Below are positions 52,501 through 61,700 of a DNA stretch of 64,000 nt, piece by piece. Position 1 is the first letter of the stretch. The number at the start of each line of letters is the position of its first letter. Source of the stretch: Pelotalea chapellei (GTDB lineage: Bacteria; Desulfobacterota; Desulfuromonadia; Geobacterales; Pseudopelobacteraceae); assembly GCF_018531195.1 (NCBI RefSeq), contig NZ_JAHDYS010000010.1:62001-126000 (forward strand). The letters are read 5' to 3'. A program made the position numbers and the translations under genes. The notes under the pieces were generated by a model. The model searched no databases. It had not been told where the DNA came from and was given only the letters and a program-made list of their open reading frames with translations.

Positions 52501-52731
52501 GGTGGCAGCGGTCACATTGGAAGAGCAGCAATTTTCCACCCAATGACATCGCCCACAACTCTGCAGAAAAAGGCAAAAACCAGCGTGCGTGTAGATGTGA
52601 ACTACAAGTTCAACGCTACCAAGTCACTTGATGCAACTCAGTACAGGAAAGCGGCGCCTGACAATACCGGAAGCTGCTGGAATGTAAGCTGCCATTTCCA
52701 ACCGACGCCACGATGGTCAAACGATAAATAA
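49507..52731 (+). CDS. Secreted multihaem cytochrome with 27 haem motifs
   Basis: A 1,074-residue protein with a signal peptide (LLPCLVFALP). I count 24 CXXCH, one CX3CH (CATYCH), and two CX4CH (CTTVYCH, CWNVSCH). The middle and C-terminal parts carry the Geobacter pattern in which a C-x4-CH pair is followed by a C-x2-CH pair. It has scattered free His residues (for example HVKHVS, HVNG) that could be distal haem ligands. It is probably extracellular or outer-membrane attached. AGGAG stands six bases before the ATG. A palindrome follows the stop. Known relatives act in extracellular electron transfer, but function here is inferred. Confidence 0.92.
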   Translation: MSRYTLKMLITAIVLLLPCLVFALPGPHDPTSGRNYNCMSCHATGSTLGASGWDNVCLYCHNGGVDPLPAANGMRTKRFDKADFANPYRTYTSARPAILYQTSHKWTGTDTVPKAGALPPVDPYKTTSNGMNKPILVNGLTCARCHNIHGDSGLQSTASPYLRSPNDKDQMCLDCHRPRNTSSHTVGSHPVNVSYTSARVKNSAKFKKDALDSSIPPTNPANRSAEMKIKSGLVLCSTCHGVHYSDSNSRTFDSHSSAASNVIRPSGFGGLSTGKGHLLRTDLRGATSANLNICSNCHNKPNHNKRGQNIQCADCHSAHVDTVDGTIPNTYVVRRYMNVSTSKGAIRNKAAFYQYTGSRRNWKNADVAKPGVCQSCHIVPTGGAYPTEHNDASGSNGKLCMSCHAHDAADGAFSASCTTCHGYPPSDSHGGGPTGYALDGSVSYALQAFYKDETVTPHTVHAGGAPYSFACNECHKGNSHNSGSTFQDVFKASDVTLASNGFGTTPSYAPNNNAGPGTCATYCHSNAKPAIGAYVTKAPQWANGKGTIIGTGGECTACHDNAAGFAGTAHVKHVSATVGKAYACATCHAATVDSTSAIIDKNKHVNAQKDVSFSGSIGSNPLAGTCTTVYCHSNGKGAAAEVAPSFATLSTGQCGACHKASPGLASGRPLIDSAAHYAHMSSSYGPKSYLQSGAAATSCAKCHTYTNELAATHVNGAVEVISGAGSTCKTCHPNGVLPVWSGGRVTCESCHSGTPSVINSLTAPTKPNFTATGHGQAPGNYNASRQCNACHDPDSPHISNALNTYKRIAVNDNTLCFGCHNNAGKVPAAAKQSVATHVIAKNGVAVMDCKLCHDAHGTANSNMIKSFITFGSLTSTISYGSSNDLVQLTPPYRGVCQTCHTLTSHYRRNANEGANHPTSGCLNCHTHKDAYAFKPRACDACHGYPPAPKGFVPAQGNFSSAKLENYSGGGGAHVKAGHILANVKPSQGFSPCVACHNDGGSGHIGRAAIFHPMTSPTTLQKKAKTSVRVDVNYKFNATKSLDATQYRKAAPDNTGSCWNVSCHFQPTPRWSNDK

Positions 52732-52739
52732 CGGAGAAA

Positions 52740-52770
52740 GTGGAGGGAGATCGATGAGATCTCCTTCCAC
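52740..52770 (+). terminator. Hairpin after the 27-haem cytochrome gene
   Basis: GTGGAGGGAGATC pairs with GATCTCCTTCCAC (one G-U pair) around a five-base loop, nine bases past the stop. A T-run only appears some 24 bases later. It may be a terminator, or a regulatory dyad about 70 bases before the second sigma-54 start. The 331-base stretch 52732-53062 otherwise holds only that promoter. Confidence 0.55.
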
Positions 52771-52798
52771 TGATGTGGGATGGGATTGACCAGTTTTT

Positions 52799-52814
52799 TG
52801 GCACCGGAATTGCT
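52799..52814 (+). promoter_or_regulatory. Second sigma-54 (-24/-12) promoter, before the 21-haem cytochrome
   Basis: TGGCACC, four bases, TTGCT: close to the TGGCACG-N4-TTGCW consensus, with the GG-N10-GC spacing intact. Transcription would start near 52825, giving a leader of about 240 bases. Confidence 0.85.
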
Positions 52815-53062
52815 CTAATGAGTTTTAGGTCTTCTAATAATATCGAGTATTAGGCTGCCAGGATTATAATAGCTTCTTAATATCAAATGTTTATGTAATG
52901 GTCATTGTTTGGCGTGTTTTAATGATGTTTTTGGTGGGACAGTTATTTGACGCAGCTTGTGACGTTCTCAGTTGATCTGGCAGGTTTCTGACTGAATTGT
53001 TTTGGGCTTGTGTTTCTTTAACATCCAAAAAAATGGCAATGTTTTTTAGATTGGGGGCAGTC

Positions 53063-55675
53063 ATGGTAGGAAAGATCAGGACAGGGCAGGGCAACATATT
53101 CATCTGCATGCTGCTTGCGCTAATGGCGCTGTCTTTGCTTGATGCAACCGCCCAGGCCGGAACCATTACCTCCTGCTCGGGTTGTCACGGCATGCCTCCC
53201 GTTGATGCCACATACAGAAACATCAGTACTGGCGGCATTGTTGGTAATCACCTGAAACATCTGGCTTCCCCCGCCGATCCTGCAGGTTGTACCAAATGCC
53301 ATAATAATTCAGGATATCTTTCAAGTCACCGTGACGGCGTAATTCAGCTGGCATCGAATGTAAATTTATCTCCGGCTCCTGGCGGCGGTCAGTATAAGGT
53401 AGCTGGTAATGCAGTCACTTTCCGCAACCAGACCTCCATTCCAATTCTTGGCACCTGCGCCAATGTCAATTGCCATTTTGAAGCTGCAACACCCCAATGG
53501 GGCAGTGCTGCATTTAATTCCCCGGCAGATTGCAACAAATGCCATGGCGTACCGCCGAGCGGTGGAGCTGCCGGAGCTGCAGGCAGCCACGCCAAGCATG
53601 AACTTTACTACTCAGGCGTCAGCAATTGCCAGAAATGTCATTCAAACAATACGACTTTCCAACATGCCACCAGTGCCGGAAAACGCAATCTGAACATCAG
53701 TTTTGCTGCTGCCCCGAATAATGGAGAGGGCGCATATTCCGGCGCTCTGAACGATTACCTTCCGAGTCAGAATCCCACTGGAACAGCAGGATTCGGTACC
53801 TGCACGGCAACTTACTGCCATAGCCCCGGTGACAAGGCCAGTGCTTTTAATCCACCGGTGGTTGTACCAACCTGGGGTACGCCGCTGCCTGCCAATTGCA
53901 CCGGCTGTCACAAGGCTGACGCTGCTTCCGGAAACATAATTGCCAGTGGCAGCCATACCAGGCATGTCACCGGTTTCTACTCGTTTAAATGCTCCCGCTG
54001 CCACGCTGCTACAGTCAACGGCAGCATGGCGATTACTGATTCTGCCAGCCATGTCAATGGCAAGGTCAATATCAAGTTCAACAGTCTCACCACCGCTGTA
54101 AACGGCATTTACGCTACACAGGCCACACCCTTCGCCAAAGATCCCGGCACTGCCAAAGGCCAATGCAACAATGTCTACTGTCATTCCAACGGCCAGAATG
54201 ATGGCGGAATTGGAATAACCTACAAAACACCCACCTGGGGTGGGGCAAACTCCCGTTGCGGCACATGCCATGATGTGAATGCAACCCATAACTTCAGCGG
54301 GTCGGAGATTGGCACCGGCAGTCACACCAAGCACCTGGCGATGTCGGCGTATTCCGGCCCCGCGCAATGCATCACCTGTCATGACGTGGGACGTGACGTG
54401 GCTCCTACAGAAGCTTTCAGTTCAGGCTGCACCAACACCTGCCACAATGCATACTCCAAGCATGTTGATGGCAAGATTGATATCGTTTTCCCCGCAAAAT
54501 TCGGTGCCACAGCCCAGTACAACGGTTCAGCCATTCCCGGCACCGGCTACAACAGCTGCTCCAATGTTTCCTGTCACTACAATACCACCACCCCCACATG
54601 GGGTACAGGCACCCCCATCAACTGCGTCGGCTGTCATTCCCTCGCGATTTTAATGGCTAGCGGCGCCCATGCCAAACACATCAGCAACACCGTTATCCCG
54701 ACTATGTACAACTACACGGCCAACAGATCCACCGCTGGCGAGTACAACTTCGGCTGTTCAAACTGTCATCCCCTTACCGTTGCCAGTCACATGAACGGCA
54801 CCGTCAATGTTACCTTAAACAAGGACGAGCCCGGAAAAGGTACGCTTCGCTCTAAAAACAATGCTACGACCGCTGGAATCAATACTGTCAACAGTGGCAT
54901 TACCGGCATCTCCAAGACCAACATCGTCTGTTCCGCTTCCTACTGCCACAGTAACGGCAATACCGCCAACCTGATCTATGCCACCACCCCCAACTGGTAC
55001 GGCACAGGATTCCCGGCTGGCTCCGACCGCTGCGCCAATTGCCACGGCAATGCACCTAACTCGACTATCGCTGGGTCCAAGGCCCACTATAACAATCGCT
55101 TCCTCGGTTTCACCAGCACTCCTGGTGGACACCAGATCGGCATCCATGCCATGAACATCTACAGCAGTCCGAGCGGGCTTGCCAAGGCCGGCACAAGCGG
55201 CAGAAGCTCTCACGGCAATGCAGCAAACGCGACCACCATCAGCTGCAATACCTGCCATTTTGCGACCATAACCACTGGCCGCAACGACGACAACGCTGTC
55301 TGCAAGGTCTGCCACTTTGCCGGCAATACGGTCGGTGCCCTGGCTGGAAATTCTGCGGTCATTGCTGACAAGTCAAAACATGTCAATGGTCTGGTGAATG
55401 TGGCCTTCAACCCGGTTGCGATCAAATCCAAAGCCCAGATGCGCCAGGCAACTTTTGCAACAGCACCGTACAGCAGTGTATGGAAACGTAACGTGGGTTA
55501 CAAAGTTTCCGGATCGTACGATTCTGCCAAAACCACTCTCAATACAGCAACCATGTGGGATGGTACCGATAATGTTAAGACCTGTTCAAACGTGGCTTGC
55601 CATAACGGTCAGACCGTCAAGTGGAGTGACAATAACGGAGTCACTACCTGCGTCAGCTGTCATACCTCGCTGTAA
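53063..55675 (+). CDS. Secreted multihaem cytochrome with 21 haem motifs, rich in CX4CH
   Basis: An 870-residue protein; a signal helix is at about 13-30 (IFICMLLALMALSLL). I count 14 CXXCH, six CX4CH (such as CANVNCH, CNNVYCH, CSNVSCH), and one CX3CH (CTNTCH). The repeating unit is a CX4CH, a PxW or PxWG turn, then a CXXCH and often HVNG or SHTKH, as in the Geobacter C4xC/C2xCH domain. I chose ATG 53063, with GGGGGCAG upstream. It has its own sigma-54 promoter. Probably extracellular electron transfer. Confidence 0.92.
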   Translation: MVGKIRTGQGNIFICMLLALMALSLLDATAQAGTITSCSGCHGMPPVDATYRNISTGGIVGNHLKHLASPADPAGCTKCHNNSGYLSSHRDGVIQLASNVNLSPAPGGGQYKVAGNAVTFRNQTSIPILGTCANVNCHFEAATPQWGSAAFNSPADCNKCHGVPPSGGAAGAAGSHAKHELYYSGVSNCQKCHSNNTTFQHATSAGKRNLNISFAAAPNNGEGAYSGALNDYLPSQNPTGTAGFGTCTATYCHSPGDKASAFNPPVVVPTWGTPLPANCTGCHKADAASGNIIASGSHTRHVTGFYSFKCSRCHAATVNGSMAITDSASHVNGKVNIKFNSLTTAVNGIYATQATPFAKDPGTAKGQCNNVYCHSNGQNDGGIGITYKTPTWGGANSRCGTCHDVNATHNFSGSEIGTGSHTKHLAMSAYSGPAQCITCHDVGRDVAPTEAFSSGCTNTCHNAYSKHVDGKIDIVFPAKFGATAQYNGSAIPGTGYNSCSNVSCHYNTTTPTWGTGTPINCVGCHSLAILMASGAHAKHISNTVIPTMYNYTANRSTAGEYNFGCSNCHPLTVASHMNGTVNVTLNKDEPGKGTLRSKNNATTAGINTVNSGITGISKTNIVCSASYCHSNGNTANLIYATTPNWYGTGFPAGSDRCANCHGNAPNSTIAGSKAHYNNRFLGFTSTPGGHQIGIHAMNIYSSPSGLAKAGTSGRSSHGNAANATTISCNTCHFATITTGRNDDNAVCKVCHFAGNTVGALAGNSAVIADKSKHVNGLVNVAFNPVAIKSKAQMRQATFATAPYSSVWKRNVGYKVSGSYDSAKTTLNTATMWDGTDNVKTCSNVACHNGQTVKWSDNNGVTTCVSCHTSL

Positions 55676-55694
55676 AAAGTACCTTGGTTGATCA

Positions 55695-55725
55695 CCCTCC
55701 ATTCTCAGCCGGTGAGAATGGAGGG
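55695..55725 (+). terminator. Perfect 13-bp hairpin after the 21-haem cytochrome
   Basis: CCCTCCATTCTCA and TGAGAATGGAGGG flank a five-base loop, followed by an A-rich run rather than T. Likely a stabilising or attenuating stem; the giant cytochrome downstream may be read through it, because I see no promoter of its own. Confidence 0.6.
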
Positions 55726-55778
55726 GAATAAAAAATAAAATAAAAATGCACTTTCTTTTAACTGCATGAGGGAATCAT

Positions 55779-58700
55779 ATGGGAACCAAACTCGCTAAAA
55801 AACTCAGCGGTATGAGCCTGCAGACAAAGATAGGCATCGTTTTCATGCTTGTCGTGGCCAGTTTTTTCTATCAGGGCATTCTTAAGCCACTGATCGGCGA
55901 TACGGCGACCAAGACCTATTATTTCACCACCTCTGCTGCCGTGAATGTGGGAACGGATGGAACCACTTCCACCGCTGCTACCCTTGGCGGCAAGATCTCC
56001 ATGGGTACCGGGGTCTATGCTACTTCCCGGTCCGTGTCCGCCAACACTGCCCTTACTACAGAGCAGAGAATGATCAGTGCCTACGGCCCTGTCTACAGCG
56101 CTGCCAACGGCACACAGACCCTTACCGCGCCGGCTGTTACCATCGGTGTGCGCGATCGTAGCGGTAGAGGTAACAATGTCTATTGGAAGGCTTATGTCTA
56201 TGATTACAATCCGACTGTAGCTCCTGGAACCATCAGCAATGTGGGTGCTGCCAACAACGCCACCCTGCTTTGGGCCTCCGATGAAAAGGAAGAGCACGGT
56301 ACGGTACAGACTCCGCTGGAGTTAACATTTACAAATCCCGTACCGAAGGATGTTGTCGCTGGTCACCGCCTCAAGGTGGTCATTACCTGTCGAATGGCCG
56401 TTGCCGGTTCATCGCCTCGCTTGTATTGGGGAAACAGCACTAACTACTCGTTCTTTACGGTGACTGAGGCGAATTACGTCGCAGACTCCATGACCGTCAC
56501 CAATCTGTCCGACTACTATGGCGGCCAACTCACCACGGTTACCCAGGGCGACAGTAATATACCGATGCTCCAGTTTTCCCTCTATTCCAATAAAAGCGGT
56601 GGTGCTTCCTGGACCGGCGGCCTTATCGATAAAATCGGAACCAACACCAGCGTTTATCAAAGTACCGACGATACCGGCGATGCCTCCTTTTCGATCTACC
56701 TGGACGCGGATGGTGATGGATTATTTGAAAACACCGACACCCTGGTCGGTGGCCCCTATACTTTCGGCCCGACCGGCTTCGCCAACCCCACCCAGTCCTA
56801 CACCCTGACGACGCCACAAACTATCGACATGACGCCGAAACGCTACTTCGTGGTTTACAATATCAGCAAATATGCCACCTATAACACCACGGTCGGGATG
56901 CGCATCGCCAGCAACAGCTATTTTACGGCACCCCTGGCGACCGGCGGTATCACCAACGTCACCAGTACCTCTTCATCCACCCCTAATATCCAGTTCGGCG
57001 GCACCGCAGTTACCAAGAACTATCCCGCTGACTGGGACAAGGGCTTTTCCCTGACAGGTATCAAAGAAACCGGCGGACCGGCTGCCACCGACTCCGACTG
57101 CATTGTCAGAAACACAAATGTCAGCCCGGGCGAATTGCCTCTTCCCCTGGTGGGCATGCTCAATTATCCGGCTCACAGTTGCACCAGCGTTGCCGGCCAG
57201 GGCTATACCAATAATACCGGTAGTGCCCAGGCTGATTTTGTCAGGCTTTATTTTGGCGGCACCGGCTTCCCGTCAATCATGAAAACCATCAAGGGGGGCT
57301 CGTTTGTCTATCGGGTCTACACCCCTGTCGGCGGCGGCACCGCTACTCTGCAACTTTTCTATGTAACCAGCGCCGGGGTGCGTGTCAATGCGCCGATAAG
57401 CTCTAAATATATCACCGGCAATTCGGTCAGCCAGACCGTCACCACCTCACTGGCTGGACAGAATTTCAGCAATGTGCCGGCCGGCGCCCGGCTCGGCATC
57501 CAGATTGGTGTCACCAGTGGCATGCGAATCGGCCTTGGCAAAGCCAACGGAACCATTGGCAGCAGCGCCGGCTCTTTCCTGTCGGTGCAGGAGACCGCTG
57601 CGGAGAATGAAAACGTGGATGTGGCCAATGGCACTACCATTGGCAATGTCAACGTATATGCAACCGATACCAATAAAGTTATTAACAGCTTCTCCCTGAC
57701 CGCATCCAAGGCCAAGGTAGTCACATCGATCACCGTCAAGGGCAGCGCCATGTTTAACAGCACCAACGTCAAGGCGGTCAGGATCTATTCCGACAGCGCC
57801 AGCGTCGGTACTCTCGGTGTGCGTGATGCCACCGATACCTTGATCGGGTCAACCAGTACAATCACCGGCAACAGCGCCACGATATCCACCGGAAGTCTTG
57901 CTGTTACAGCCAAAGTGACACGCTACCTGGTGGAAGTTGATATCGGCGACACCCCCAACACCAATGTGGTTCTCACCGCTCTGGTCAGCGACCTGACGGT
58001 CCAGACACTTGGCGCTCTCGGCGAAAACAGTGACAGTGCCTCGGGCAGCCTGACGATCCTGCCGACGACCACCCTCAGCAATGGCACCGCCGAACCGGCC
58101 GCACAGATCATCCCCTGGAACGCCGCTGCAACCAAAGTGGATGCCTTTAATCTTAAAACCAATGGCGGCGTCAACGACACCATGACCAGCGTAACGGTCA
58201 CCCTGACAACCGCCAGCTCCCTGCCTGCCGGAAAGGTTATCTCAGACTACGTGGGACGGGTGGATATCGTCACTGGTGCCGGTGCATCGCTGGGGCACCT
58301 GACCGCGCCCACCATGAATGACAACTGGCAGGTGCCTACGGTCGGCCTGGCAGCAACCACCACAGGAACAGATTACTATGTCGCTATCACTCCCAAGGGA
58401 AATCAGAACATAACTTTTACGGTCAAGGCTTTCGTAACCGCTGTGGCGCATTCCAGGCTTACCAACCGGCTGCTGTTGAGCGACCCCACCAGTGCCACCA
58501 TCACCCTGGATCAGCTGCCGCCGACTGAGCCCTCCCTGACCGCTGTTACCGGTGCCTATGGCGCTGACGTCGATCTTGCGCAGATCAACCTGAGCTGGAC
58601 CGGTTCCACTGACGCAAGCGGCAGTGGCGTAACCTATAAACTTGTGCGCGGTCTGGGTAATGCGCCTCCCCCCCGCAACTGCGTGACAGATGGCTTCAAG

Positions 58701-61700
58701 TCCATTCTGGTCTACCAGGGCAGTGCGCTTTCATACATCAATAAAGGTTTGGATGAAGGTGTCTCCTACGGTTACAGGGTCTGTGCAATCGACTCGGTGA
58801 ACAACATCACTGCCGGTTCAGCCAAAAACACCACGGCCAGCATCAAAAACCGCTGCTCTGAATTGCCTGAACTCACCATCGATCCGATGGCCTCCTATGT
58901 CAAAGCCGGCAATTCAGTGGCAATGACGGTAGGTGTCGTCAACAAGGATACCGGTGTTTGTCCGGCGACAACCTTCACGCTTTCCATAATGGGAAGTAAC
59001 GCTGACGACAGCAACCTGTCGCCCGGTACCTTTACGGGAAATAACTTCATTATTGATACCAACAGAGCCTCCGCTTACACCACGCTCAATTTCACGGCGA
59101 AACCCGGGGCGGTTGAAGGGGCAATGAAGAGCGTCCATGTCAAGGTCACCAAAAGCACCGGCGGCGAAACCCAGTGCCCTGATCCGGTCTATGTCAAAGT
59201 CAGCAAATACGGTAAAATGATGCACAGCAGCATGCAGATCGGTACCGCCAGGTATGGTTCCTGGGGATTGGATTATGAGTGCAGTACCTGCCACACACCG
59301 AATTCGCCCAACATCAAACAGGTTAAAAATGTAATTGATACTCCTAACGGCAACCGTCCGGTAGCTTTCTCGACTGTTTCCACGGCTTCAGGTGCCAGTG
59401 TGCCGGGTGTGTACGGCAATGACAAACGCCTTGGGACGGTTAGTTCCAACGTCTGCGAAGTCTGCCACCATAACGCCAGATACCATCAGTACAGCACTTC
59501 CAAGATTGCCTGGAAGGATCATAACAATAATACCAACTGCATGAAGTGCCACCCCCATAGTATCGGCTTCAAATCACAGGGAACGGCCGGATCATGCGAC
59601 GACTGCCATGGCAATCCCCCCACGACCGAAGCCATGCTGGTAGTGCCGCCTACAAATGTTCTCTTTCCCTATGCCACCAATGCCGGATCACATGCAAAGC
59701 ACAATGCGCGCCAGCTGAACTGCAAAGCCTGCCACAGCAACGGCAACCACATCGACTCTGCCTCGCCGGTGGGTGATAAAAAACTGAACATGGGGTTCAA
59801 GGTCAATAACACCAATTTCACCGGTTTTGTGGGCAACTTCAGCTCCGGCACACTGCGGGCTTTGCCCCCGGGTAATAATTTCGCCTGGCAAAAAGCTGCG
59901 GGACTTGATCTCCAGCAGGCTCCCAACACGATCATGACCTGCAATGTCTATTGTCATGGTTGGGAAGGTGGCGGCGGCTATAACAACGAACCGGCCTGGA
60001 CCGGTATTACACAGGTCGGCTGCGGCTCCTGCCATAACGCCGCCGGCGACGTGCCGCCAACATCCGGCAGCCACCACAAGCACGCCAGCACGGAGCCAGG
60101 ATTTGGTAACGGCATCGCCTGCAGCAAATGTCATGGTTTCCGCAACTATTCAACCAGCTCAGCTCATATCAACGGTAACGTGGAATGGGATCTTTCGACC
60201 CTCCCGCCTGTAAGTGCCGGTCTGGCGCGTTACAAGGGCTCCGACACCGGAAGCACTGGTAACCGTGCGCCTGCTGACACCAGCAGCTATGGGACGTGCA
60301 CCAACCTGTATTGTCACAGTAACGTACAGACCTATAACGGCGCCACCAAGACCAATGGTCCTGCAACCATTTTCAATCCTACTCCCAAATGGGGTGGAAC
60401 CACCAACTGCGGCAGCTGTCACGCCGAACCGAATACAACCGGCAGCCATACACTGCATGTGGCCACCGGAGGAATAGACTTTGACTGCCGGATCTGCCAT
60501 TCAAACGGCGGTGACGCCAATCCGCTGAATCATGCCAATGGGCAGATCAACCTGGCATTCTCCGGCCTGGGTGAAAATACCCACTACTCCTACAGCTCCG
60601 CCAAAACGCCCGGCAGCGCAGGTTACGGAACCTGCTACAACAGCAACTGTCACGGATCGAGAAGGCCGAAAAATTCAGCCGATCCAACGGCTCTTGTCTG
60701 GGGAACAGGCACAGCAACCCCGCTTTGCGACAAGTGCCACACCACCAAACCTTCGGCTGCAGGCTTTTACGGCACTGCCGGACCTGCCAGCAGTACATCG
60801 AAAACCGATTTGTACGTGGGAGCACACTTCCAGCACATAACTTCCATGCCGTACAAATATTCAGGCAAGATAGACTGCTCCGGCTGTCATCTCAAACCGA
60901 CCGGACCCTACACCCCCGGCCATATCGACTCGGCCCTGCCTGCCGAACTCAACTTCAACGATCTTGCTAAAAGCGGTGTCCAGAACGGCTACACCAGCGC
61001 CGCCCATCAGCCGGGTTACAACTACGGAACCAGGCAGTGCAACAATGTCTGGTGCCACGGCGCCGGTATGAACTCCAACGAAGGTACCGGACCGTACGGA
61101 TCGGTCGGACCGACCAAGGACGGCGGCACCCTTGGCTCGCCTGCCCCTGCTATCTGGAATTCTCCATTCCTGACCGGTGTTGGTACCAACGACTGCGTCA
61201 AGTGTCATGCTTTCCCGCCGCCAGCGCTTGAATCGGGCTACACCCACTGGGATGAGGATAACAACAGGCCGTATATCGCCAACCAGTGCGTCCTCTGTCA
61301 CAAGCATGTGGATAACACCGGCTACGGTTTTACTAACCCTGTCAAGCATGTCAACGGTGTGGTCGACAGCTGCAACGTCTGCCACGGACGTCCGCCGATC
61401 AATGAAGCAAGCCTCGTAGTGCCTGCTGTCGGTGCTCTACGGAACGAGAATTCCGTGGGCGCCCACCTGGGCCACTCGATCAATCCGAACATAGGCAATA
61501 AGTGCGATGTCTGTCACTACAACTATTCCCAGGAAATGCCGAGCTACAAGATGGAAATCGGCTTCAACGCCTTTGGCGGCAGAGTCAGCCGGGGCACATT
61601 CTACGGATATTCAACGCTTGCAGCCAATTATCCGCCGAACAACACCAATCTGGTATATTTCTCAACCCGCTCAAGCACCACCGTGCGGCGGACCCTCAAC

